Of a stretch of 42,570 nt of DNA, positions 1-8,132 are shown piece by piece. Below the pieces are notes generated by a model. That model had not been told where the DNA came from and made no database searches. It saw only the letters and a program-made list of their open reading frames with translations. Location: assembly GCA_008080735.1 (NCBI GenBank), contig SHMW01000029.1:1-42570 (forward strand), given 5' to 3'. This DNA is from Promethearchaeota archaeon. Lineage in GTDB: Archaea > Asgardarchaeota > Lokiarchaeia > Sigyniarchaeales > SOKP01. Positions within the stretch are counted from its first letter, which is position 1; the number at the start of each line of letters is the position of its first letter. Both the position numbers and the translations under genes were made by a program.

Positions 1-119
1 ACTTTAATATCATTATCAAAATTTAACGTTTCTAAGACCGATTGAATGAAGAAAGCATCATTCGATTCCTCTCCAAAATATTCCAGAAATTTAGTTAATA
101 AATGCTCTTTAGATGACAT
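1..119 (-). CDS. Hypothetical protein, N-terminal part, runs off the window
   Basis: An open reading frame starts at an ATG whose complement lies at 117-119 and stays open to the left edge, giving about 39 residues beginning MSSKEHLLTKFLEYFG. An AGGG-like sequence sits just before the ATG. The fragment is acidic and helical in character, and too short to assign to a family. It is transcribed away from the hydrogenase operon, so the DNA between them would hold two divergent promoters. What it encodes cannot be judged from this window. Confidence 0.55.
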   Translation of the reverse strand, partial: MSSKEHLLTKFLEYFGEESNDAFFIQSVLETLNFDNDIK

Positions 120-501
120 AACCCTTATGAAGTTGTAATGAAGATCTCATTAAATTCGCAAAAATACGAATGTTCAAAAGTTTTATATTTAATTATTATC
201 GTATTTCTAAAAAGATTTTTATTTTTTTTTCAATACATGACTTTTGGAAATACAACATTGTGCGACTAATCTCATACATCAGATGATCAGTCTCACACAT
301 AAGTTTATATTTTTCCAAAACATATTTATCATGTTGATTAATTGACTTGTCAAGAAAATATTATTTCAATTTTTCTTGTCAAAAAATATCTATAATAAGA
401 GTTGAGATAAAACGGACGTCTATTCCATATTATCGCATGATTTTAGAAGGAAAATTCTCCAACTTCTTGAAAACGAGGGTTATATAAGTTATACTGATTT
501 A
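120..501. promoter_or_regulatory. Divergent promoter region upstream of the hydrogenase operon
   Basis: Very AT-rich DNA between the divergent partial gene and the HdrA fusion; the 3' part (406-501) is already open in the HdrA reading frame. It contains an inverted repeat at 342-353 (TTGAC, two bases, GTCAA) and an imperfect direct repeat, CTTGTCAAGAAAATAT at 346-361 and CTTGTCAAAAAATAT at 375-389. These start 29 bp apart, about three helical turns. A TATA-like stretch (TATCTATAATAAG) lies near 387-399. The repeats look like operator half-sites, possibly for the winged-helix domain encoded directly downstream. That link is inference. Confidence 0.45.
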
Positions 502-2958
502 ATGGAGAAAATGGGTCTTGATACTACAGGTCAGCTCAATTTTCACCTAAAAAAATTGGGCTCCTTGGTGGATAAGGATAGCAAATCATATTATTTAACA
601 GAAGACGGAAAACGCGTTCTTAAAATCCTTAATCTAAATAAACGTATTTTGGCTGGAGAGGATATCGATGAATATTTTGATACTAAAGGCTCTGATATTA
701 ATAGGGTAGGTGTAATTATTTGTAATTGTAATACTGAAATTTCAAATGTTGTCAATATTAATTCCTTAGAATCATATATAGGTAAAATTAAAAATGTAGT
801 TTCAGTTAAGATCTTTGCGAACTTATGTCAACAAAAAAATTATTCTCAGATTTCTCGTTGGGTCAAAGAGAATTTTATTAATAAAATTGTAATAGCTGCA
901 TGTTCACCTAAAACCCACCAACCTCTTTTTGAAAAAATCTTTCATGATGTAATCGAATCATCTAATATAGAAATAGCCAATATTCGGGAACAATGTGCAT
1001 GGGTACATCCATCAAACAACACACAAATCGATCCCCTACTTACATTAGAAAAAGCAAAATTATTAATAGAAGCAGCTGTCAAGCGAGTATCTCTACAAAA
1101 AAGTATTAAAGTAAAAAGAGTTGAAGTTGAAAAGAGTTGTGCTGTTATTGGTGGTGGGATTGGTGGAATGACGACCGCTCTTAATTTAGCCCGGTCGGGA
1201 ATCAAGGTGTATTTGATTGAAAAATCTCCTACACTGGGAGGAAAAGTTGCTCGTTGGGACAGAATTTATAATATGGGGGATTGTTCTATATGTTTCATTT
1301 CCGAATTGATCGCGGAGCTTTCCCGTGAAAAGAATATTGAAATACTTACTAATACAGAGGTGACTGATGTATCAGGGGAGGTGGGAAATTTCACTATTGA
1401 ATTAATTAAACAACCGCGATACGTTGATGCTGAAAAGTGTACTGGATGTAAGCAGTGTTTAGAGGTTTGTAGTGTAGAAAAACCAAATCAATACGAATTC
1501 GGATTATCTCCTCGAAAACTTATTTATATACCATTTATTCATTCTTATCCCTATGCACCGACAATCGACCAAGAACATATAAATAAATGTTTAGAATGTA
1601 GAATTTGTGAGAGAGCGTGTGTTAATAATGCCATCGATTTGACAGAAAAGCCAGAGAAAATGCGCATTAAGGTCGGAGCAAAAGTAATCGCGATTGGTGC
1701 TGATCTTACTGATGATCTCAAAGAATATAATTATAATCCACAGAATGATATTATTACTTCTGCAGAGTTTGAAAGAATTCTCTCTTCCGATGGGATAACA
1801 GAGGGAAAATTATTGCGATTATCTGATAAGACGTCTCCGAAAAGCGTCTCAATTATTCAAGATGTAGGACCTTCTGAGTATGAAAACGAATTTAGTGATA
1901 TTATTGCATTGAAATATCTAAACGATATAAAACTCAAAGATCCAGAGTGTGAGGTAAATGTATTTTGCAATCTGAAGCGATATCGAAAAGATCAACAATC
2001 CATGTTAAAGTCAATTGATAGACGATTTTTATATGCAAATGAGATCGAAATAGAACCGAGAGGAGATGGAAACGTAATTATTGCAGATTCAGTGGAATTT
2101 CCTTCAGATTTGATAGTGCTTAACGTTAATCTAGTTCCTAACGAGGATTTGAAAAAATTACGCAAAATTATGGATTTTACTCTGAATGATTATGGATTTA
2201 TGAGTGAGGAGACTTTAGCATCTGGTATATATGGTGTGGGTTCTATTTTTGGCCCCTTAAGCTATCAATCCACAATTGACACAGCGAATAGTGTGGCCCT
2301 TAAAGTGATATCTGTTCTCTCTCAGGATTATCTTATGGCGGAATTTAGCGGAATAGAAGTCGATGAAGATAAATGCGGTTTGTGTGGGCTCTGTGTTAGC
2401 TCTTGTCCATATAATGCTCTTATATTGGAAAATACGAAAATTAGCATAGATAAATTTAAATGTAAAGGATGTGGTGTCTGCGTAAGTGTATGTCCGACTG
2501 ACGCAATTGAAATGAATATCGACAGCTCTGAGAAAATAAACACTACTTTAGAAACCCTATCTAAATTTGATAATGGTCCTAAAATAGTTGCCTTCTGCTG
2601 TAACTCTTGTGGGTACGCAGCCGCAGATGATGCAGGGCTGAAAAGAATACCTTATAAACCCAATGTATTTATAATTAAGGTACCATGTACTGGAAGAGTA
2701 GACGCAAGCTTCATTATTAAAGCATTTGAGTTAGGATTTGATGGAGTAATGGTAGTTGGTTGTAGAAAAGATGCGTGTAGATATATAGATGGTATCCAAA
2801 AAGTAGAAAAAAAAATAGATCTATTAGAAATAAATTTAGGAAAGAAGTATTCCGACCGCGTAATTTTAAAACATATGAACGCGGTGGAAGGGAATAAATT
2901 CGCCGCAAGTATTAATGAATTTTATAAAAAATTAGATGAGGCGGTTCTCATTGAGTAA
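502..2958 (+). CDS. Winged-helix / HdrA / MvhD fusion protein (electron-bifurcating subunit)
   Basis: A flavin and iron-sulfur subunit of a heterodisulfide-reductase-type complex that would pass electrons between hydrogenase, ferredoxin and another acceptor. Residues 1-45 are the end of a winged helix. Residues 68-170 are the HdrA N-terminal domain (CNCNTEIS, CSPKTH, REQCAWVH). Residues 213-265 are a FAD Rossmann fold (GGGIGG) ending in the HdrA signature GDCSIC. Cysteine clusters follow at 313-323 and 363-373, two more 4Fe-4S ferredoxin motifs at about 619-675, and an MvhD domain from about 693 (CCNSCGYAAAD, VPCTGR, GCRKDACRY). The frame stays open upstream to 406, and those codons supply the missing first helix (ILSHDFRRKILQLLE). 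The true start therefore lies upstream of the first ATG, but no ATG, GTG or TTG is available there. It overlaps the hydrogenase small-subunit gene. HdrA, MvhD and operon context are certain by motif; a regulatory role is inference. Confidence 0.9.
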   Translation: MEKMGLDTTGQLNFHLKKLGSLVDKDSKSYYLTEDGKRVLKILNLNKRILAGEDIDEYFDTKGSDINRVGVIICNCNTEISNVVNINSLESYIGKIKNVVSVKIFANLCQQKNYSQISRWVKENFINKIVIAACSPKTHQPLFEKIFHDVIESSNIEIANIREQCAWVHPSNNTQIDPLLTLEKAKLLIEAAVKRVSLQKSIKVKRVEVEKSCAVIGGGIGGMTTALNLARSGIKVYLIEKSPTLGGKVARWDRIYNMGDCSICFISELIAELSREKNIEILTNTEVTDVSGEVGNFTIELIKQPRYVDAEKCTGCKQCLEVCSVEKPNQYEFGLSPRKLIYIPFIHSYPYAPTIDQEHINKCLECRICERACVNNAIDLTEKPEKMRIKVGAKVIAIGADLTDDLKEYNYNPQNDIITSAEFERILSSDGITEGKLLRLSDKTSPKSVSIIQDVGPSEYENEFSDIIALKYLNDIKLKDPECEVNVFCNLKRYRKDQQSMLKSIDRRFLYANEIEIEPRGDGNVIIADSVEFPSDLIVLNVNLVPNEDLKKLRKIMDFTLNDYGFMSEETLASGIYGVGSIFGPLSYQSTIDTANSVALKVISVLSQDYLMAEFSGIEVDEDKCGLCGLCVSSCPYNALILENTKISIDKFKCKGCGVCVSVCPTDAIEMNIDSSEKINTTLETLSKFDNGPKIVAFCCNSCGYAAADDAGLKRIPYKPNVFIIKVPCTGRVDASFIIKAFELGFDGVMVVGCRKDACRYIDGIQKVEKKIDLLEINLGKKYSDRVILKHMNAVEGNKFAASINEFYKKLDEAVLIE

Positions 2959-3715
2959 GCTTAAGTTTTCTATTTCCACCTTAACTTCTTGTAGTGGGTG
3001 TGTGGCATCCCTTATGGCTCTTGATGTATTTCCACAATTTTTAGAACGTACAGAACTTATTTATTTTCCCTTTATGACTGATAGTGAAGAAATTGTAGAA
3101 CATGACATCGCTTTAGTAGAAGGGTGTGTATCAAATCCAAATGATATAGAATTACTCAAAAAAATTAGGACCAATTCTGTTAAGGTCTACGCCTTAGGTT
3201 CTTGTGCTGCATTTGGAGGGATTCTCAGTCTTTCCAACAAAAAGAACGCGGAACCTATAGCAAATTATATAGAAATCGACGGTATGATACCTGGTTGTCC
3301 CCCGGCAGAGAAATTTCTAGGAAATCTACTTATTAGATTAATAGAGAATAAAGAAATTACACTGTCCGAGAAAAATTTATGTGCAACTTGTCCGTTAAGA
3401 GAGACTATGAATCTTTTTAGAACTCCAAAGAGTATCGATACTATCTATTCTAATCCATATGAGTTTTTAGAAAAAAAAGAAGATAGAACGTGTTTTTTAA
3501 ATAGAGGAATTCTGTGTTTGGGGCCAATCACGAGAGATGGATGCGAGCAAAAATGCATTGAAAAGGGAATTCCATGCGAAGGGTGTATGGGCCCGATTTC
3601 TAAAGATTTTACATCAAATGTTGTGAATTTTTTAGGTTTATTTGAAGTATCTGAGAAATTTAAGAAATATAAAGGAATTTATTATCGGTTTTCGAAACCG
3701 CAATTAGAAAAATAA
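2951..3715 (+). CDS. mvhG: [NiFe] hydrogenase small subunit, MvhG-like
   Basis: Electron-transfer subunit of a group 3-type cytosolic hydrogenase, carrying electrons from the NiFe site to the MvhD/HdrA partner. The proximal-cluster ligands are visible: CSGC, then EGCV, GSCAAFGG and PGCPP. A C-terminal half with CATC, LCLGP, GCEQKC and CEGCMGP would bind two further 4Fe-4S clusters, as in MvhG. No Tat signal is present, which fits a cytosolic enzyme. I chose the TTG at 2951 because it gives MSKLKFSIST with the first cysteine 13 residues in, and GAGG lies nine bases upstream. An in-frame ATG at 2936 would add five residues. The gene overlaps the HdrA-fusion stop and is followed 9 bp later by the large-subunit gene, so all three are translationally coupled. 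Confidence 0.88.
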   Translation: MSKLKFSISTLTSCSGCVASLMALDVFPQFLERTELIYFPFMTDSEEIVEHDIALVEGCVSNPNDIELLKKIRTNSVKVYALGSCAAFGGILSLSNKKNAEPIANYIEIDGMIPGCPPAEKFLGNLLIRLIENKEITLSEKNLCATCPLRETMNLFRTPKSIDTIYSNPYEFLEKKEDRTCFLNRGILCLGPITRDGCEQKCIEKGIPCEGCMGPISKDFTSNVVNFLGLFEVSEKFKKYKGIYYRFSKPQLEK

Positions 3716-3724
3716 GGTGAAATT

Positions 3725-5023
3725 ATGCAAAAAGTTGTTGAGCTATGTAAAAGAGTTGAGGGTCATGGAAAAATAGATATTTACCTTCAAAATGATATCA
3801 TTTCCGAGATTAATTTCGATTTGGCAGCTTACAGAGGGTTTGAAAGTATTTTAAAGAACAAAGACCTACTTGATATTCCGAGAATTGCATCGAGGATATG
3901 CGGTTTGTGTCATGCTTCTCAATCTATTGCTAGTTGTAAGGCTATTGAATCTATTTTCGGGGTACGACCAACAGAGAAATCAATCTTATTAAGACGCTTG
4001 CTAATGATTGGTGAACTCATCAAATCCCATTCAATGCATTTTTTCTTTCAAGCTTTCCCAGATTTATTATATTTATTTGGATATAAGACTAAACCACCTC
4101 AACCAAATGAACTAATACAATTTGACGCTGACTTGACAACAAAATTTTATGAGTTGATTAAAATAGGGAATGATATTGACAGATTATTTGGTGGCAGATC
4201 TATTCATTTAGTAACAACTATTCCGGGATCGACTATCCATAGCAAGACCTTAAAAAATATCAAAATTTCATCCAAATATTTACAGAAGGCGGAAGAGAAT
4301 CTTAATTATATTATAGATCGATTTATAAAATTATTTTCAAAATTTTCTCCTCCTAATTTCTTGGATCTTCACAATCCAATTTATATGAGTCTCAATAATA
4401 ACGAAAGTTATGATAGATATGATGGGAATTTAAAAATGGATTATGGAGATAATAAAATAGTTAAATTCTTTGTCGAAAATTATTTGACATATTTCGATAA
4501 GGATCCAGAATTGCGAGGTATTAATTTTCGCAATGATGAGAGGGTAATTGTGGGACCAATCGCACGTTATAATAATACTAAGAATTTTGTTCAAGAAAAG
4601 TATAGATCCGGAATTAATAAGTTCGACAACACTTGGATCCACAATGGATTATTTTCCAATTTTTTAAGACTTTTAGAGATGGCTCATGAGGTCGAAAGAG
4701 CACTTGATATTATGAACGATCCAATATTGAAAAAACAAGAGGATTATGAGATCCCTAAAAATATTCAAAAAAAGGATGGAATTGGTATAGTTGAGGCTCC
4801 ACGAGGTATTCTGCTCCATCATTATCACTTGGATAAGAATGATAATGTAGATAAAGTCAAACTCTTCATCGCGACCGAAATCAATATTCCCTCTATAAAT
4901 AAAATACTCATGGACTTCTCAAAGGAACTATATAATAAAACTGGGGATATAAATTTAATAAAAGAGAAAGCTCAGATAATTATCAGGTCATTTGATCCAT
5001 GTATTGCCTGCGCTTCACATTAA
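3725..5023 (+). CDS. mvhA: [NiFe] hydrogenase large subunit, MvhA-like
   Basis: The catalytic subunit, expected to hold the NiFe(CN)2CO site and split or form H2. The N-terminal RVEGHGK (10-16) contains the conserved proton-transfer glutamate. The L1 motif at 57-66 is RICGLCHASQ and the L2 motif at 424-432 is DPCIACASH, so all four nickel-ligating cysteines (59, 62, 426, 429) are present. Two oddities are read directly. The usual histidine at the end of L1 (CxxCxxxH) is glutamine, and the protein stops immediately after the L2 histidine, with no tail for a maturation endopeptidase to remove. An AAGGTGA Shine-Dalgarno sequence lies four bases before the ATG and overlaps the small-subunit stop. 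The best match by eye is group 3 (Mvh/Frh-like), divergent; assignment to group 3c rests mainly on the HdrA/MvhD neighbour. Confidence 0.86.
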   Translation: MQKVVELCKRVEGHGKIDIYLQNDIISEINFDLAAYRGFESILKNKDLLDIPRIASRICGLCHASQSIASCKAIESIFGVRPTEKSILLRRLLMIGELIKSHSMHFFFQAFPDLLYLFGYKTKPPQPNELIQFDADLTTKFYELIKIGNDIDRLFGGRSIHLVTTIPGSTIHSKTLKNIKISSKYLQKAEENLNYIIDRFIKLFSKFSPPNFLDLHNPIYMSLNNNESYDRYDGNLKMDYGDNKIVKFFVENYLTYFDKDPELRGINFRNDERVIVGPIARYNNTKNFVQEKYRSGINKFDNTWIHNGLFSNFLRLLEMAHEVERALDIMNDPILKKQEDYEIPKNIQKKDGIGIVEAPRGILLHHYHLDKNDNVDKVKLFIATEINIPSINKILMDFSKELYNKTGDINLIKEKAQIIIRSFDPCIACASH

Positions 5024-5029
5024 TATAGA

Positions 5030-5038
5030 TTTTTTTTT
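5030..5038 (+). terminator. Poly-T terminator of the hydrogenase operon
   Basis: A run of nine T residues begins seven bases after the large-subunit stop codon. Archaeal RNA polymerase terminates at such U-rich stretches without needing a hairpin, and none is obvious here. Confidence 0.5.
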
Positions 5039-5119
5039 ATTCCCTCCTTATACACCAACCTTTAATTTTAATCTAATATTAAATGTTCTTAAAATTTTTG
5101 AGACAGTGGTGAAAAAAAA

Positions 5120-6181
5120 ATTCTGAAATTTTTAGTATCATTATTGGATTTTATTATTGTCTCATTTATGATATATCATATAATTAGGTCATGGAATGAG
5201 AAAAATAATACATACTTTAAGATTAATGAAATAATGTATTGTATTCTCACGCTTGCTTTTGCATTTTATTATCCATTTTTTATCACCCATTTTGGGAATG
5301 CTCATCCCGGAATTTTTTATCCTTCGGCTTCTGCTGATTTTATACTCTTAGGAAATCTGTTTATAGTGGGTATGATTTTTCTCATGCTCATTTGGGCTCT
5401 CTCTGCCAAGATACGGACGATCAAAAATCCCCGCTTATTAGAGACTCGGAACAATTATGAAGTCTTCAAAGAACGATTTTTAGAAGAATACTCAAAAAGA
5501 AACAAACTGAAAAGAAAATGTTTTCATACTATTCCGTTTGGAGTAGTGGGAACTGTCGTAATAATTTACTTTTTGTTCTCTCCACTATTAGGAACTCGAT
5601 GGTTTGATTATGCTCGATTTACAATTGTAGTTTTGGGAGTAGATTTTGCCTTTACTTTTATTTTGGGTGATTTGATTCGACTATTAGATTTTAGTTATAT
5701 GCCTCCAATTCCCGCAAAATTATTTCAAAAAGCAATGACTGATGCGGAATTGGATACATTTACTAGTACAAGTGTTATGGTTTTTGGCTTTGGTCCTTTT
5801 CTATTTTTTGATTTTTCAATTTTTTTAATTGTGCTTTTAATCGCTGCTGTGGCCGATGCGTGCGCATCTATGTCAGGATTACTGGCTAAAAATAAGCACC
5901 ACTTCCCTCCAAATACGGATAAAACTATAGAGGGCTATATCGGGGGTGTTGTTTTTACATTCTTATGTACGATTTTTGGCGTTTTCTTTGCCAGTATGTT
6001 TGGATTATCAGTTTGGTCTATTGAAGTTATCTTACTGGTTGCCATAGTTCTTTCGATCACATTCTTCATTATTGATCTTATCACCAGTAAGGTTAAGATT
6101 CAAGATAATTATCTCAATCCATTAATTTGTGGTGCTGTGTTACTTATAACTCTAACACTCTTAGGAGTACCTCTCTTTTAG
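5120..6181 (+). CDS. Dolichol/phytol/diacylglycerol kinase-like membrane protein
   Basis: A polytopic membrane protein with many hydrophobic segments. The middle KRKCFH, the segment VADACASMSGLLAKNKHHFP and the following TDKTIEGYIGG match the pattern of the CTP-dependent polyprenol kinase group (Sec59 dolichol kinase, phytol kinase, Dgk1). In that group an H near a KRK motif, DAxAS and K-x-EG are conserved. It probably phosphorylates an isoprenoid alcohol or lipid at the membrane; the substrate is unknown. The first standard start in frame is TTG at 5144, which has no Shine-Dalgarno sequence. GGTGA lies at 5108-5112, and seven bases later comes an in-frame ATT (5120) followed by CTGAAATTTTTA (LKFL). 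I take the ATT as the likely start. The alternative is a one-base loss in the run of nine A, since GTG AAA AAA AAA would then join this frame. Confidence 0.7.
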   Translation: MLKFLVSLLDFIIVSFMIYHIIRSWNEKNNTYFKINEIMYCILTLAFAFYYPFFITHFGNAHPGIFYPSASADFILLGNLFIVGMIFLMLIWALSAKIRTIKNPRLLETRNNYEVFKERFLEEYSKRNKLKRKCFHTIPFGVVGTVVIIYFLFSPLLGTRWFDYARFTIVVLGVDFAFTFILGDLIRLLDFSYMPPIPAKLFQKAMTDAELDTFTSTSVMVFGFGPFLFFDFSIFLIVLLIAAVADACASMSGLLAKNKHHFPPNTDKTIEGYIGGVVFTFLCTIFGVFFASMFGLSVWSIEVILLVAIVLSITFFIIDLITSKVKIQDNYLNPLICGAVLLITLTLLGVPLF

Positions 6182-6239
6182 AAAAGAATGAGTCTTATTT
6201 ATTTGAGGGTAGTTATCTTTCAAAAAAGTAAATAGAATT

Positions 6240-7943
6240 TTAGAAAATATCAAAAATAGAATCTTTTTCAATTAGATCCGCATCTTTTAAGATTTCTCTA
6301 TGGTCAAATGCTAGCGGAATTTTCACTAATTCTTCTGTAGGGATAAATTCTGCTGATAATGCATCCGTTTTTCCCTTGAGTTGATAATCGCCATCTTTTA
6401 TTTTGCATAAAAAAGCCGTTGAATGCACTTTTCCTCTCGGATCTCTGTCAGGATCATCATAATATCCAATTTTCTTTATAATCGAGACATCTAAATTTGT
6501 TTCCTCTTTTACTTCTCGTTTTACCGCATGTTCAAGGGATTCTTTTTTCTGAACATATCCTCCAGGTAAGGCATAATGATTTTGAAAGGGAGGGAAACGA
6601 CGTTTTACCAGAATAATTTTATCCTCCTCTTCATTTAATATAACCGCGTCCACAGTATATTTAATGGCTCCCCGTTTCACTTTAAATTTCACAAACGTAT
6701 AGTATATGACCGCCATTATTAGAATTGAACTAATTATAATAGCTACCACACTATTTAAGAAGATGGCTTGGAAATCCTCGGCATTTAGGCTCAAAGCAAT
6801 CATTGCAAGCTCCACTAAATCTGCGAGAATTCCGGCTCCTAAGAGGAAGTTTAATATGTTCAAAGCTTTTTCAGTTTCTTCCTGATCCTCCTGTACTCGC
6901 TTTTGATGGATTTCGTTCATGGTATTGTATAATAGATCAAACTTTTGATTCATCCTCCCCTTTATGCTATCCAATTCAAATTTGTCGATTAAATGGGTTA
7001 GCACGCTTGTATAATGCTGCCTTCGGTTATAATCTAATTCATTATAAATTATACTCAGCGCATTCTGAAGGATTCCTCTTAAGAATCGTAGATTATTGAT
7101 CTTTTCTTCTAATTTTTCTGTATCAATCCTACCCTCGGAATAGGTGTTTAAAAATAAGATGTCCAAAGAACTATTTATTTCTCTCAGACAAAAAATAATG
7201 GTTCTAATTTGAGCGGCAGGTGTGACAACATATGGCTTCATATATGGCTCAAAAAAGTTTTTATAATTATCTTCTGCCATATACACGAATCCACTATTTC
7301 TATTTATAAAATGCAGCTCGGAGAGTCGATTTGACAAATTATTTTGTATACGATTTTCATATAAGCTGGGAGAATAATCTTCCCACTGACCGGAATAAAG
7401 CACTGTCCAATAAGAAAGATCTTTTTTATAGGTTTCTATAGCTTCTTGGTCCCATTTAATTTTTGGTGGATCCGTCTTATTGGATGTTGCAAAGATATAA
7501 ATTGGACTTTCTAAATCAATTAGGACCTCTTCGGTCATAAATTGTGCTTTATCTTTCAACTCCCGTAATATTATATGAGGTATTTGTTGTATAAGTATCG
7601 GTTTAATCGTTTTCTTTTTTTCTGGATTATCGTTATAATATTCGATTTGAAATTCAAAATAGCCTAAAACATCATAAAATTTATCGGTATTTTCCTTATA
7701 ATAAGGAAATATGGAGATATAATCAACCCAATTGCAGACAATAGAAACATTTTGAGCCATATCAACTAAATTGTTTGCTAATTGTTTAAGATAGGCATCT
7801 TTTTCCGAAATTTTTGAGACTCTTTCTTTCACTATCTTTTCGATACGTTCAGCTATCTCATCCCGATCACATTTATTACTATTTATGAATGCTGAGATAA
7901 ACCAAAACTCTTCATTATAAAAGAAATCTAAGTTTTTTTCCAT
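6240..7943 (-). CDS. Membrane-anchored protein with C-terminal Nudix hydrolase domain
   Basis: 567 residues in three parts. Residues 1-360 are soluble and mostly helical and match no family I recognise. Residues about 365-430 hold two hydrophobic segments (NILNFLLGAGILADLVELAM; AIIISSILIMAVIYYTF), so the protein is anchored. Residues about 435-567 are a Nudix domain, with the box GGYVQKKE through REVKEET. This matches GX5EX7REUXEEXGU with asparagine in place of the last glycine. Nudix enzymes hydrolyse nucleoside-diphosphate-linked compounds; ADP-ribose or NADH-like substrates are possible but not shown. The helical part followed by two membrane segments recalls CorA-like topology without its GMN motif. 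It converges with the polyprenol-kinase-like gene. The Nudix assignment is firm; the rest is open. Confidence 0.82.
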   Translation of the reverse strand: MEKNLDFFYNEEFWFISAFINSNKCDRDEIAERIEKIVKERVSKISEKDAYLKQLANNLVDMAQNVSIVCNWVDYISIFPYYKENTDKFYDVLGYFEFQIEYYNDNPEKKKTIKPILIQQIPHIILRELKDKAQFMTEEVLIDLESPIYIFATSNKTDPPKIKWDQEAIETYKKDLSYWTVLYSGQWEDYSPSLYENRIQNNLSNRLSELHFINRNSGFVYMAEDNYKNFFEPYMKPYVVTPAAQIRTIIFCLREINSSLDILFLNTYSEGRIDTEKLEEKINNLRFLRGILQNALSIIYNELDYNRRQHYTSVLTHLIDKFELDSIKGRMNQKFDLLYNTMNEIHQKRVQEDQEETEKALNILNFLLGAGILADLVELAMIALSLNAEDFQAIFLNSVVAIIISSILIMAVIYYTFVKFKVKRGAIKYTVDAVILNEEEDKIILVKRRFPPFQNHYALPGGYVQKKESLEHAVKREVKEETNLDVSIIKKIGYYDDPDRDPRGKVHSTAFLCKIKDGDYQLKGKTDALSAEFIPTEELVKIPLAFDHREILKDADLIEKDSIFDIF

Positions 7944-8132
7944 TGTTAATAACTCTTACTTTTATGAACTACTTAATGCTGTACTGGAATATAAAATTTA
8001 TTAACTTTTTAAAAATAAGGGATTTAATTAAAGATGTTGGGTATTTCTGTATGAGATATTTATCCTCATAGAATCTTTGGAGATTTTGATTGAATAATTT
8101 CCATAATTGAAATAATGGAAAAGAAGAATTAA

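Noticed and set aside
942..1205. Minus-strand frame inside the HdrA gene
   Set aside because: It lies fully opposite a strongly conserved coding region and has no recognisable protein features; it is a shadow frame.
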